A stretch of DNA of 64,000 nt from Natronobacterium haloterrestre (GCF_900112205.1 NZ_FOKW01000008.1:124001-188000), one strand, 5' to 3'; positions 33,211 through 42,317 are shown, counted from the first letter of the stretch. Numbers and translations: made by a program. The notes: generated by a model from the sequence alone, not told the origin.

Positions 33211-34389
33211 TCACTCGAGTCCGGCCTCGAAAGCCCGCTCGAGGTCGGCGATCAGGTCGTCGACGTGCTCGATCCCCACCGAGACGCGGATCAGGCCGTC
33301 CGTCAGGCCGGCCTCGATGCGCTCCTCGCGGGGGATCGCGGCGTGGGTCATCGGCGCGGGCTGTTCGATCAGGCTCTCGACGCCGCCCAGGCTCTCCGCG
33401 AGGGTGAACACCTCCGTCGAGGAGACGACCTCGCTCGCCTCCTCCATGCTCGCGTCGAGTTCGAAACTCAGCATGCCGCCGAAGTCGTCCATCTGCTCGC
33501 GGGCGATCTCGTGGCCGGGATGGGACTCGAGGCCGGGGTAGTAGACGCGGTCGACCTCGGGGCGGTCCTGGAGCCAGTCCGCGATCTTGCGGGCGTTCTC
33601 GCAGTGTCGGTCCATGCGGACGGGCAGCGTCTTCGTCCCGCGGAGAACGAGGAACGACTCGAAGGGGCCGGGCGTCGCGCCGACGGAGTTCTGGTAGAAC
33701 CCGAACTCCTCGTCGAGGTCCTCGTCGTTCGTGAGGAGCGCGCCGCCGACGACGTCCGAGTGGCCGCCGAGGTACTTGGTCAGCGAGTGCGAGACGACGT
33801 CCGCGCCCAGGTCGAGCGGGTTCTGGAGGTACGGCGTCGCGAACGTGTTGTCGATCGCACAGAGGGCGTCGTGGTCGTGGGCGATCTCGGCCGCGCCCGC
33901 GATGTCGACGATCGACATGAGCGGGTTGGTCGGGGTCTCGAGCCAGAGCAGTTCCGTGTTCTCCCGGAACGCCGCCTCGATCGCGTCGAGGTCCGTCATG
34001 TCGACGAAGCTAAACTCGACGTCGTAGTCCTCGTAGACCTGCGTGAAGATGCGGTGGGTACCGCCGTAGACGTCGTTGCCGGTGACGACGTGATCGCCGG
34101 CCTCGAGCAGGTTGAGGACGGTGTTGATCGAGGCCATCCCCGAGGCGAAGGCGCGGCCGTACTCGGCGTTCTCGAGGGAAGCGAGGTTCTCCTCGAGGTC
34201 GGTTCGCGTGGGATTGCCGGTCCGGGAGTACTCGTAGCCGCGGTGGTCGCCGGGAGCGTCCTGCTCGTAGGTCGAGTTGGCGTGGATCGGCGTCATCAGC
34301 GCGCCGGTCTCCTCGTCGGGGTCCTGTCCCGCGTGGATCGATCGGGTCTCGATCCGATAGTCGGAACTGCTGTCGTGCTCGTCGCTCAT
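33211..34389 (-). CDS. metB: Cystathionine gamma-synthase-like PLP enzyme (Cys/Met metabolism family)
   Basis: The 392-residue protein has the family signature with the PLP Lys in SHSLTKYLGGHSDV, the phosphate-binding FASGMASI and the Tyr loop YEYSRTGNPTR. It likely catalyses gamma-replacement or beta-elimination in cystathionine/homocysteine metabolism. Length favours MetB/MetC over the longer MetY. Start 34389 follows homology; upstream frame codons are not conserved-looking. In Wolinella a related enzyme uses a thiocarboxylated carrier protein, and such a carrier is encoded nearby. A structured region lies 80-200 bases upstream. Confidence 0.85.
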   Translation of the reverse strand: MSDEHDSSSDYRIETRSIHAGQDPDEETGALMTPIHANSTYEQDAPGDHRGYEYSRTGNPTRTDLEENLASLENAEYGRAFASGMASINTVLNLLEAGDHVVTGNDVYGGTHRIFTQVYEDYDVEFSFVDMTDLDAIEAAFRENTELLWLETPTNPLMSIVDIAGAAEIAHDHDALCAIDNTFATPYLQNPLDLGADVVSHSLTKYLGGHSDVVGGALLTNDEDLDEEFGFYQNSVGATPGPFESFLVLRGTKTLPVRMDRHCENARKIADWLQDRPEVDRVYYPGLESHPGHEIAREQMDDFGGMLSFELDASMEEASEVVSSTEVFTLAESLGGVESLIEQPAPMTHAAIPREERIEAGLTDGLIRVSVGIEHVDDLIADLERAFEAGLE

Positions 34390-34470
34390 GGTCGCCACGA
34401 TGCGCGGCCGAAAGTTACGTCTGTCCATCCTCGTTCCGCCGTCGGAACCCCCGACGTCCCGGCCGCAAAA

Positions 34471-34587
34471 CGTCCCACTGGCAGGATGTCAGTCACAGGC
34501 GAGTGGGACGGGCAGGGGATGATGTCACATAGTGGACGGAACCGATCTGGCAACGACTGATTCCCCCAATCCCCTGCCAGGCGTCCC
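34471..34587 (-). promoter_or_regulatory. Structured region upstream of metB with mutually exclusive hairpins
   Basis: Two pairings compete. CGTCCCACT (34471-34479) pairs with AGTGGGACG (34502-34510) in a 9-bp stem. Alternatively GGGACG plus GGCAGGGGAT (34505-34520) pairs with ATCCCCTGCC plus CGTCCC (34569-34587) in a 16-bp stem with a 3-base bulge. Both use bases 34505-34510. As part of a metB leader this could be a switch; it might instead serve the rpl21e side or bind protein as DNA. Nothing known was recognised in it. Confidence 0.4.
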
Positions 34588-34647
34588 TATACGGTCCGTC
34601 CCTGTAAACTTGTTGGTTATCCAACTATCCGGGGTCGGATCGAGACG

Positions 34648-34677
34648 GGATCGGATCGGATCGGATCGGATCGGATC
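34648..34677. repeat. (GGATC)6 short tandem repeat
   Basis: Six perfect GGATC units lie about 55 bases before the rpl21e TATA box. It looks like a simple-sequence tract, probably without specific function. The rest of the 377-base spacer between metB and rpl21e holds the structured region and the rpl21e promoter and no gene. Confidence 0.85.
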
Positions 34678-34728
34678 GGCGTCCCGGGCGAGCGACGCAA
34701 CACCGGTCGTGACGAACCCGGAACGTGC

Positions 34729-34739
34729 GTTTTATAACG
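34729..34739 (+). promoter_or_regulatory. TATA element of the rpl21e operon
   Basis: CGTTTTATAAC is centred about 33 bases before the ATG at 34767, which fits a nearly leaderless transcript for rpl21e and rpoF. Confidence 0.6.
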
Positions 34740-34766
34740 GTCACCAAGTAAGAGGGTCGTACGACT

Positions 34767-35075
34767 ATGCCGAACTCTAATGGCCCTCGTCAGGGAACCC
34801 GGAACAAACTCTCGAACGATCCCCGAGAACGCGGAGCATCACCGCCACAGCGCGCGATTCAGGAGTACGAGGAGGGCGAGAAGGTCCACCTCAAAATCGA
34901 CCCGAGCGTCCACAAGGGTCGCTTCCACCCGCGCTTCGACGGTCTCACCGGCGAAGTCGTCGGCAAGCAAGGCGACGCGTTCAAGGTGCAGATCAACGAC
35001 GGCGGCAAGGACAAAACGCTGATCGTCACCGCCGCCCACATGCGCGCACAGGAACGCGCCGAGGACCGGGTCTGA
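34767..35075 (+). CDS. rpl21e: Large-subunit ribosomal protein L21e
   Basis: The 102-residue protein matches archaeal L21e throughout: [32 protein letters not shown] and [19 protein letters not shown], with a C-terminal tail typical for haloarchaea. It is a structural component of the 50S subunit. It heads the conserved archaeal cluster rpl21e-rpoF-DUF655-ksgA; rpoF follows after 22 bases. Confidence 0.96.
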   Translation: MPNSNGPRQGTRNKLSNDPRERGASPPQRAIQEYEEGEKVHLKIDPSVHKGRFHPRFDGLTGEVVGKQGDAFKVQINDGGKDKTLIVTAAHMRAQERAEDRV

Positions 35076-35097
35076 ACGCTCCTCACCCGAACACAGC

Positions 35098-35454
35098 ATG
35101 ACGATCTTCAAAGAGATCGTCGACGAGGAGTTCCTGACGGTCTCGGAAACGAAGGAACTGCTCGCCGACATCGAAGCCGAACGCGCGTTAGACGAGGACC
35201 GCGAGCTCCCCTACGAACTCGCGCGAGCGATCGAACACGTCAACCGCTTCGCCCACCTCGAGCCCGAGGAGGCCCAGCAGCTGGTCGACGACCTCCAGGA
35301 CGTAGAGAAGGTCGACGAAGCGACCGCGTACAAGATCGCTAACCTCCTGCCGCGCAACCGGGACGAACTCCGCTCCGTGTACGCACAGCAACGCTACTCG
35401 CTGTCGGGGGACGAACTCGACGAGATTCTCAACGTCGTCGCGCAGTACGCCTGA
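35098..35454 (+). CDS. rpoF: DNA-directed RNA polymerase subunit F (Rpb4)
   Basis: The 118-residue helical protein has the Rpb4/RpoF pattern: an N-terminal EFLTVSETKELL segment and a C-terminal HRDC-like part with VDEATAYKIANLLP and RDELRSVYAQQRY. It pairs with subunit E (Rpb7) to form the RNA polymerase stalk. The position between rpl21e and DUF655 is conserved in archaea and confirms the call. Confidence 0.95.
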   Translation: MTIFKEIVDEEFLTVSETKELLADIEAERALDEDRELPYELARAIEHVNRFAHLEPEEAQQLVDDLQDVEKVDEATAYKIANLLPRNRDELRSVYAQQRYSLSGDELDEILNVVAQYA

Positions 35455-35558
35455 CGACGAGTCTTTCCGACCGTCTCGAGCATCGAGGACCTGGCGGCGG
35501 TCCGATCGTCCGCGGGCGGGCCGATTCTTTAAGTAAGCCGTCCTCGTATCTACCCGTT

Positions 35559-36158
35559 ATGAGCGAAGCCGACAGCGATGGGACGGACGCGGACGATGAC
35601 GTTCGGCGCGCAGTCGTGTTGGATTACCTCGCCCACGGCCTGTCGGACGACGGACGACCGCAGTACGAGAAGTCCCCCGCGGGGTACGCCCTCGGCGTCG
35701 AGGACTTCCAGCTGTACCAGGTCGCGTTCGACGAGGACGAACGGCTCACGATCGGTACGGAGGTCGTCGTCGAGCCGCCCGCCGAGCGCGACGTGGTCAC
35801 CGAGTGCAACGAGGTCGAGTACGAAGATCTCTCCTCGGGAGCCCAGTCCGAACTCGAGTACGTCGTCCAGGACCTGGTCGAGGAGAACGAACAGCGGTTC
35901 GTCGACTTCTACAACGAGGCCCAGCCGATCACCCTGCGGCTCCACCAGCTGAATCTGCTTCCGGGGATCGGCAAGAAACTGCGAAACAGCATCCTCGACG
36001 AGCGAAAGCGCAAGCCCTTCGAGAGCTTCGAGGACCTCTCCGAGCGGGTCTCGGGGCTGCACGACCCCGACGAGGTGCTCGTCGAACGTATCCTCCAGGA
36101 ACTGCGGGACGACGACCTGAAGTACCAGACGTTCGTCGGCCGGGGGCAGGAACAGTAA
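35559..36158 (+). CDS. DUF655 family protein (predicted RNA-binding)
   Basis: The 199-residue protein has an N-terminal OB/S1-like beta part (about residues 15-80) and a C-terminal helix-hairpin-helix containing LNLLPGIGKKLRNSILDERKRKPFE when read in shorter pieces, which suggests nucleic-acid binding. The family is archaea-specific and almost always sits between rpoF and ksgA, so a role in RNA or ribosome metabolism is assumed. No enzymatic motif is seen. Confidence 0.9.
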   Translation: MSEADSDGTDADDDVRRAVVLDYLAHGLSDDGRPQYEKSPAGYALGVEDFQLYQVAFDEDERLTIGTEVVVEPPAERDVVTECNEVEYEDLSSGAQSELEYVVQDLVEENEQRFVDFYNEAQPITLRLHQLNLLPGIGKKLRNSILDERKRKPFESFEDLSERVSGLHDPDEVLVERILQELRDDDLKYQTFVGRGQEQ

Positions 36159-36281
36159 GCCGGTTTCGCCGACTCGGTGCTGTGCGATCCCCGTTCTCAC
36201 GGCTCGATCGTCCGCCAGCCGTCGGCGTCGCGACCGGCTCGAGACGGTGCGTTTACACCCGCCGCCCCCCAACCGCCGGCA

Positions 36282-37121
36282 ATGAGAGACCCCGACGCGC
36301 TGATCGCCCGGGCCGGCGTCCGCGGCGATCCTGACCGCGACCAGCACTTCCTCGTCGACGATCGCGTCCTCGATCGACTCCCCACCTACCTCGAGGAGAT
36401 CGATGCCGAGACGAACCACCTGCTCGAGATCGGCGGCGGAACGGGGGCGCTGACCGATCGCCTCCTCGATCTCGGCGACGAGGTGACCGTCGTCGAACGC
36501 GACCCCGACCTCGCGGCCTTCCTGCGCGAGGAGTTCGTAGATGCCATCGACGACGGTCGGCTGACGGTGATCGAGGGCGACGCTCTCGAGGCCGACCTCC
36601 CCGAGTTCACGGCGTCGGTGTCGAACCTCCCGTACGGCGTCTCGAGCGAGATCGCCTTCCGTCTGCTCCCGGAGGGGCGTCCGCTGGTGTTGATGTTCCA
36701 GCAGGAGTTCGCCGAACGGATGGTCGCCGATCCCGGCACGTCCGAGTACGGTCGGCTGTCGGTCTCGACGCAACACTACGCCGACGTCGAACTCGTCGAG
36801 ACGGTCCCGAAGGAGGCGTTCTCGCCGCCGCCGGCCGTCGAGAGCGCGGTAATCCGCGCGGTGCCGCGCGATCCCGAGTACGAGGTCGAAGACGAGGACT
36901 TTTTCCTGCGGTTCGTGAAGGCCCTGTTCACCCAGCGACGGAAGACGATCCGCAACGGGATCCGGAACACGGCCCACATCTCCGGGCTGACGGATCCGGA
37001 CGCGGTCGTCGACGCGGCCGACGAGGACCTTCTACGAAAGCGGGCCGACGCGATGGCACCCGCGGAGTTCGCCGCGCTCGCCGAACTGGCACTCGAAGTC
37101 AGCGGGCTCGAGGACGACTAA
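36282..37121 (+). CDS. ksgA: 16S rRNA dimethyladenosine transferase
   Basis: The 279-residue SAM-dependent methyltransferase has motif I LEIGGGTGALTDRLL near residue 47, acidic motif II VVERD and the catalytic motif NLPYGVSS near residue 113. It dimethylates two adjacent adenines at the 3' end of 16S rRNA late in 30S assembly. ATG at 36282 is supported by a GTTTACA element about 28 bases upstream; an upstream in-frame Met at 36177 is not. Gene order confirms it. Confidence 0.95.
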   Translation: MRDPDALIARAGVRGDPDRDQHFLVDDRVLDRLPTYLEEIDAETNHLLEIGGGTGALTDRLLDLGDEVTVVERDPDLAAFLREEFVDAIDDGRLTVIEGDALEADLPEFTASVSNLPYGVSSEIAFRLLPEGRPLVLMFQQEFAERMVADPGTSEYGRLSVSTQHYADVELVETVPKEAFSPPPAVESAVIRAVPRDPEYEVEDEDFFLRFVKALFTQRRKTIRNGIRNTAHISGLTDPDAVVDAADEDLLRKRADAMAPAEFAALAELALEVSGLEDD

Positions 37122-37217
37122 TCGGGGCCGTAGAGACCCAAACCTGCCGACGGCTCGCCGACACCGACCAACGGATACTCAAAGCTCCGCGGTGGACTGC
37201 TGGCAGAGAGAACGACC

Positions 37218-38399
37218 ATGTCGGCGTTACTGACCGGACTCGACTGGCTGTCGCGGGCCGTGGAGCCGACGGAACTACGTTTCGCGGTGACCGTCGCGGC
37301 CGTCGGGCTCCTGCTCGTCGCATTGCTCGGCTATCGGCGAGTGCAACGCTGGGTCACCGAACGGTCCAGGCCCCTGTACGGCGATATCGTCGCCTTCACG
37401 TTACTCACCGGCGCGTGCCTGCTCAGTCTGGCAATCGTCGTCGGCGTGTGGGGCCAGACGAGCGAACTCCAGTCGATCTACGCCGAGCGCGGGCTGGGCG
37501 GCGAGGTCGTCGCGCGAGCGATCGTCTCGTTCATCCTGCTCGTCGCGACGTACATCTTCGTTCGCTTTCTCAAACGGGTCCTCGACGAGGTGCTTGGCTC
37601 GGCGACGGCCGTCACCGACCACCAGCGCGAGATCACCCACCGGATCACGCAGGTCCTCGTCTGGTCGGTGTCGCTGGTCGTCGTCCTCGGCGTCTGGATC
37701 GACGACCTCGGCGGCCTGCTGGTCGGGGCCGGCTTCTTGGGGATCGTCGTCGGTATGGCCGCACGACAGACGCTGGGCACCGTCCTCGCCGGCTTCGTGT
37801 TGATGTTCGCCCGCCCGTTCGAGATCGGCGACTGGATCGTCGTCGAGGACGAGGAGGGGCTCGTCACCGACATCTCGATCGTGAACACGCGGATCAAGTC
37901 GTTCGACGGCGAGTACATCATGATCCCCAACGACGTCATCGCCTCGAGCACGGTGACGAACCGATCGCGGCGGGGCCGGCTCCGGGTCGAGATCGACGTC
38001 GGCGTCGACTACGATGCGGACGTCGAACGTGCCGCCGATATCGTGGAGGGGGTCCTGTCGGACCTCGACCGGGCGCTCGACGCGCCTGCTCCGCAGGTCG
38101 TCTCCAAGGAGTTCGGCGACTCGTCGATCGTGCTCGGCGCGCGGTTCTGGATCGACAAGCCGAGCGCCCGTCGGCGCTGGAAGGCCCGAACGGCCGCCAT
38201 CAACGCGATCAAGCGCGAGTTCGAGGAGGCAGGCGTCGACATCCCCTATCCACAGCGTGAACTCTCGAGTCGGGAACGGACGGACGTCCGACTCGAGACG
38301 ACGAGAGGGACCGTCGACGGCGACGACTCGAACTCCGAATCCGAAGACGGAAACGGCGAGAGCCGCGAGTACCGCATGAGCCAACCGGAGGATCACTAG
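37218..38399 (+). CDS. Small-conductance mechanosensitive channel (MscS family)
   Basis: The 393-residue protein has four to five membrane spans, the Gly/Ala-rich pore helix GGLLVGAGFLGIVVGMAARQTLG near residues 165-190 (read in pieces), and the MscS beta domain starting ARPFEIGDWIVVEDEEG with SFDGEYIMIPN. It opens under membrane tension to release solutes during osmotic downshock. A hydrophilic acidic tail of about 45 residues follows. Its stop directly abuts the ATG of the HemK-type gene. Confidence 0.92.
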   Translation: MSALLTGLDWLSRAVEPTELRFAVTVAAVGLLLVALLGYRRVQRWVTERSRPLYGDIVAFTLLTGACLLSLAIVVGVWGQTSELQSIYAERGLGGEVVARAIVSFILLVATYIFVRFLKRVLDEVLGSATAVTDHQREITHRITQVLVWSVSLVVVLGVWIDDLGGLLVGAGFLGIVVGMAARQTLGTVLAGFVLMFARPFEIGDWIVVEDEEGLVTDISIVNTRIKSFDGEYIMIPNDVIASSTVTNRSRRGRLRVEIDVGVDYDADVERAADIVEGVLSDLDRALDAPAPQVVSKEFGDSSIVLGARFWIDKPSARRRWKARTAAINAIKREFEEAGVDIPYPQRELSSRERTDVRLETTRGTVDGDDSNSESEDGNGESREYRMSQPEDH

Positions 38400-38972
38400 A
38401 TGGGACTGCGCGACCGACGGGACATAGAAACGGACGTCTACCAGCCCGCCGAGGACTCGCAACTGCTGGCCGAGGCGGCCCGTGACCGACTCGAGGCGAG
38501 CGACCGGGTGCTCGAGGTCGGCACCGGCTCCGGCTACGTCGCCGACCGGATTGCCGAGGAGACCGACGCGCGAGTGATCGCCGCCGACCTGAATCCCCAC
38601 GCGGTCCGGCAGGCCCGCGAGCGTGGTCTCGAGACCGTCCGGGCGGATCTCGTCTCGCCGTTCGCCGACGGCGCGTTCGACGCGGTCCTGTTCAACCCGC
38701 CGTACCTGCCGACCGACCCGGACAACGAGTGGGACGACTGGATGGAAGCCGCGCTGTCGGGCGGCGAGGACGGCCGGGCCGTGATCGACCCGTTCCTCGA
38801 GCGCGTCGGCCGCGTACTCGCGCCGGACGGCGTCGTCTACCTGCTGGTCAGCAGCCTGACGGGGGTCGACGAGGTCGTCGAGCGCGCCGGCGAGGAAGGG
38901 TTCAGCGCCGTCGCGGTCGCCGACGAGTCGTTCCCCTTCGAGACGCTGACCGTCCTCGAACTGGTTCGATAA
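38400..38972 (+). CDS. HemK2/Mtq2-type glutamine methyltransferase
   Basis: The 190-residue methyltransferase has SAM motif LEVGTGSGYVADRI near residue 40 and the diagnostic catalytic NPPYLPT motif near residue 100. The short form without an extra N-terminal domain matches archaeal/eukaryal Mtq2, which methylates the GGQ glutamine of release factor aRF1. It starts on the base after the MscS stop codon (zero-base spacing), implying co-transcription, while ksgA upstream fits the conserved translation cluster. Confidence 0.88.
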   Translation: MGLRDRRDIETDVYQPAEDSQLLAEAARDRLEASDRVLEVGTGSGYVADRIAEETDARVIAADLNPHAVRQARERGLETVRADLVSPFADGAFDAVLFNPPYLPTDPDNEWDDWMEAALSGGEDGRAVIDPFLERVGRVLAPDGVVYLLVSSLTGVDEVVERAGEEGFSAVAVADESFPFETLTVLELVR

Positions 38973-39233
38973 CGGAGCTGATCGCGCTGCTTCTTCACTG
39001 AGGTTTTGGCCCGGTTCATGGCGGCGCGCGTCTACCGGAACGCCGTTCTCGAGTCCCCTCCCTCGAGACGCGCCGTGCCGTATCGATGTACGGGCACGTT
39101 TCGGAGATACCCGCCGGTCGGCGTGACAGAGGCGTCCGACAGTCGCTCGAGGGAAGGGGGTGTACCCGGGTCGCTCGAAAGTCGCCGGGTAGCGGTTTTC
39201 GGTCCTCGCTTTCCCTACGGAGTCAGCGAACGT

Positions 39234-41129
39234 CTACCGGACGGTCAGTTCCACAGGCGAACTCACGATCGACGTCCGTTCGTCGATGAAAACGTGATAC
39301 CAGGAGACGTACATGAGTATCATCCAGAGGGTTCGACCGACGGATCTGTCACCGCGGCGGTGAGCGATTCGCAACGCCATGGCCTCTTCAGCGTCGACGT
39401 ACGGCGTGTTCCGTAGCTTCGCTTCCGTAAACCACGACTCGATAGCCTCGTGTTCGTCGCGGAACCAGTCTTCGACGGGCGGTCGCATTCCTTGCTTCTC
39501 CCGCTCGACGATCTCGTCCGGGAGCAGGTCACTGACCGCTCGTTTAAGCACCCGCTTCACGTCCTGATCCGTCATTTTGTGCTGGATCGGCAACGAGCGG
39601 GCGAACTCCACGATATCCGTCGACAGGAAGGGGACCCGAAGCTCCAGCGAGTGGGCCATGCTCGTGTGGTCGGCCTTGTAGAGGTGATAGTCCGGGAGCG
39701 TATAGTGTGTCTCGAAGGCAGTCATGTGTTGCTCGGGAGCCGGATCGTCGACGTGGTCGGTCACCCTCGCGACGCGCCGACGGAGGCCCGACGTCTCGGC
39801 CGTCTCGCCGGTCTCGAGGAAGTCCTCGGGTTCGGGTCTGAACGGCATGAATCCACACGTCTGGTGTAATACCATCTCGGTGTTGTTTTTCAGCCACGAG
39901 AGGTACCTGAAGTATTTAGTTCCGATCGGCGAAACGGGGGCGACGGTGCCGGCGACGTCGTGTGCGATCCCGGGAAGGGGGTCGACTTTCCGTTTGTAGT
40001 TCCCGACCTGCTGGTACCGGGGATACCCCGCGAACAACTCGTCGGCGCCCTCTCCCGCGAGGGCGACTTTCACGTCCTCGCTGGCGCGACGGGAGAGTGC
40101 GAAGATGGGGAGCATCTGCAGGTGGCCGGTCGGTTCCCCCAGATACGTTATCATCTCGTCGAACAGGTCCATCGAGGAGAGGTCGACGTGGACTTCGTGG
40201 TGATCGGTTCCGAAGTGGTCGGCGACCAGCCGGGCCTCGTCGCTCTCGTCGAACCGGTCGTTGCTGAACGACAGGGAGTACGTCTTGAGCGGTCGGTCCG
40301 TCAGATCCGAAGCGATCCCGACGATTGCGGAAGAGTCGAGACCCCCCGACAGGAACGCACCCACTGGGACGTCAGCCATGAGTCGCTGCTCGACCGACCG
40401 TTCCAGCAGACCCGTCAGTCGGTCGGCTGCGCTCTCGAAGCTCGTCGTTGCGCTGCCGGTGTCGACGTCGAGGAGGCTCCAGTACTCCCGCTCTCGCACT
40501 CCGTCGGGGTCGATCCGGATCGTATGGCCCGGCTTGACCTTGTTGACGTCCCGGAGGAGAGTCTGCGACCCCGGCGTGTACTCGAGCGAGAAGTGATTGT
40601 ACACGGCTGCCGGATCGATGGTCCGATCCACGCCGCCGATCAGCAGTGCCGGAAGTTCGCTCCCCCAGACGTACCCGTAGTCGGTTCGCCCGTAGTACAG
40701 CGGCTTGATGCCGAGCCGATCGCGGGCGAGGAAGACCGTCTCCTCCGTTTCGTCCCAGATGGAGAACGCGAACATCCCTTCCAGGTGGTCGACCATCCCG
40801 TCGCCGTACTCCTCCCAGAGGTGGACCAGAACCTCGGTGTCGGACCGGCTTTCGAAGCGGTGTCCCTGCCGTTTCAGCGATTCCCGCAGTTCAGCGTGGT
40901 TGTAGATCTCCCCGTTGAAGACGACACGGACCGACCCGTCTTCGTTGACTTTCGGCTGCGAACCGCCGGTGAGGTCGACGATCGAAAGCCGACGCGCTCC
41001 CATCACGAGTCCGGCGTCCCGGTCGATATACGACCCCTCCTCGTCCGGCCCCCTGTTCTCGATCCAGTCCAGCATCTCGGAGAGCATGCGCTCGTCCGCT
41101 TCGCCGTACGCACCGACGATACCGCACAT
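39234..41129 (-). CDS. asnB: Asparagine synthase (glutamine-hydrolysing)
   Basis: The 631-residue protein begins MCGIVGAYG with Cys2 as amidotransferase nucleophile, followed by RRLSIVDLTGGSQP and FNGEIYNH. The synthetase half has the PP-loop GAFLSGGLDSSAIVG near residue 258 and GEGADELFAGY. It makes asparagine from aspartate; related paralogues modify sugars or peptides in surface-polymer clusters, but no such genes surround it here. The frame is open 15 codons upstream, yet the Cys must be residue 2, which fixes the start. TTACAATAAG about 27 bases upstream is the likely TATA element. Confidence 0.92.
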   Translation of the reverse strand: MCGIVGAYGEADERMLSEMLDWIENRGPDEEGSYIDRDAGLVMGARRLSIVDLTGGSQPKVNEDGSVRVVFNGEIYNHAELRESLKRQGHRFESRSDTEVLVHLWEEYGDGMVDHLEGMFAFSIWDETEETVFLARDRLGIKPLYYGRTDYGYVWGSELPALLIGGVDRTIDPAAVYNHFSLEYTPGSQTLLRDVNKVKPGHTIRIDPDGVREREYWSLLDVDTGSATTSFESAADRLTGLLERSVEQRLMADVPVGAFLSGGLDSSAIVGIASDLTDRPLKTYSLSFSNDRFDESDEARLVADHFGTDHHEVHVDLSSMDLFDEMITYLGEPTGHLQMLPIFALSRRASEDVKVALAGEGADELFAGYPRYQQVGNYKRKVDPLPGIAHDVAGTVAPVSPIGTKYFRYLSWLKNNTEMVLHQTCGFMPFRPEPEDFLETGETAETSGLRRRVARVTDHVDDPAPEQHMTAFETHYTLPDYHLYKADHTSMAHSLELRVPFLSTDIVEFARSLPIQHKMTDQDVKRVLKRAVSDLLPDEIVEREKQGMRPPVEDWFRDEHEAIESWFTEAKLRNTPYVDAEEAMALRIAHRRGDRSVGRTLWMILMYVSWYHVFIDERTSIVSSPVELTVR

Positions 41130-41465
41130 GCCCGCAGGGGCCGTGGCTACGCTTATTGTAAGGCACCTCTTCAAAACGGTTGAAAAGCCATAATTTTGGC
41201 GTGTAAGACCATCCTACTGGGCTTTCATGGTCAGGATCGAGGACTGTACTCGTGTCCAGAACGCGTTTGACGACCGAATTGGACCGAGCCTCGAGGCCTT
41301 CTCACGCGCTCGCGCAGACTTCTGGACCGGGGGACCGGGATTCTCGGCGGGTACCCGTTCGAGTCCCGAAGTCGTCGACCGTTCATACGGTTTCCTGTCC
41401 GTCAGTTCCGGCGCAACCGCGACCCGCGCGGCGGTTGGACCGGTACATCGGGACAGGGATCCGTA
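41130..41465. other. Intergenic region upstream of asnB, no gene seen
   Basis: The 336-base region contains the asnB promoter near 41150 and another AT-rich patch (AGCCATAATTTTGG) near 41187-41200. A plus-strand open frame from 41227 runs antisense into the VOC gene and has no recognisable product or composition bias of its own. Confidence 0.5.
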
Positions 41466-42317
41466 TCAGGAGCGGCGCTCGAGCACGCCCAGCCGACGCC
41501 CCAGGACGTCCGAGTCGAGGAAGGCGACGCGTCCCTCCGGCCACTCGAGCGGCTCCTCCAGCGGGTACGCCTCCCGGGCGGCCTCGAGGTCGTCGGTCGC
41601 CAGCAGGCAGCTACACGGGGTGCCGGGGAACCGCTCGAGACGGTCGGCGAGCCAGCCGTCGCCGTCGGGGGCCGCGAACGCCACCGGCTGGCCGGGGACC
41701 GACGCGACGGTGCCGAACCCGGCCGGCGAGTCGCGGATCGGCGTCGGAATCCCGTAGCAGTCACGGAACGCCCGGATCGCGTCCTCGAGTCCGCCTGGAT
41801 CGACCCCGAGGACGACCTGGCCGATGCCCTCGAGGGGGCCGCCGGAGACGCTCGCGGCGGGCTCGACGCGATAGGAAAGCGGCGTCCGGTCGGCGATGAC
41901 GAAGGGGAACGGCACGTCCTCGTCGGTCCCCGACCCGAACTCGGCCATCTCCCACTCGACGAGCGTGCCGTCCTCGCGCTCGCGCGATCCCGACAGCGGG
42001 CCGTAGACTGCGTAGCCGCGCTCCAGGAGCCGTTTACACTCCTCGCGGACGTCGGGGACGCGACAACACCACGCGGCCGGCCCCGCGTCGGCACGGATGT
42101 GTTCGGGCCAGAAGTCGTGGTCCTCGCCCTTTCTCCGCTCGCGTTCGGCGATCAGTTCCACGTACGAGCGGTCGTCGAAGCCGAGCACGCTCATGTGGGT
42201 GACGCCGTTGCCGTGGACGCCGCCGTACTCGGGCTCGAGTCCGAGTCGAACGAACTCCTCGGTGATCGACTCGAGATCCGCGAACGCGAACGGAACGTGG
42301 TCGACGGTGAGGTCCAT
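41466..42317 (-). CDS. VOC-superfamily (glyoxalase-like) protein
   Basis: The 283-residue protein contains two glyoxalase-like beta-alpha-beta-beta-beta halves, the first starting VDHVPFAFADLE and the second GIGQVVLGVDP near residue 165. His10 and Glu residues such as YVELIAERE fit VOC metal ligands, and the pattern resembles the Glyoxalase-like PF13468 family. Enzymatic activity is unknown. It stands alone between asnB and the metE pair. Confidence 0.75.
   Translation of the reverse strand: MDLTVDHVPFAFADLESITEEFVRLGLEPEYGGVHGNGVTHMSVLGFDDRSYVELIAERERRKGEDHDFWPEHIRADAGPAAWCCRVPDVREECKRLLERGYAVYGPLSGSREREDGTLVEWEMAEFGSGTDEDVPFPFVIADRTPLSYRVEPAASVSGGPLEGIGQVVLGVDPGGLEDAIRAFRDCYGIPTPIRDSPAGFGTVASVPGQPVAFAAPDGDGWLADRLERFPGTPCSCLLATDDLEAAREAYPLEEPLEWPEGRVAFLDSDVLGRRLGVLERRS

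Noticed and set aside
34648-34677. (GGATC)6 as a replication origin or methylation island
   Set aside because: No origin repeats, no orc/cdc6 gene and only a simple-sequence tract are present.
41227-41757. Plus-strand frame between asnB and the VOC gene
   Set aside because: Most of it is antisense to the VOC gene and composition shows no independent coding signal.
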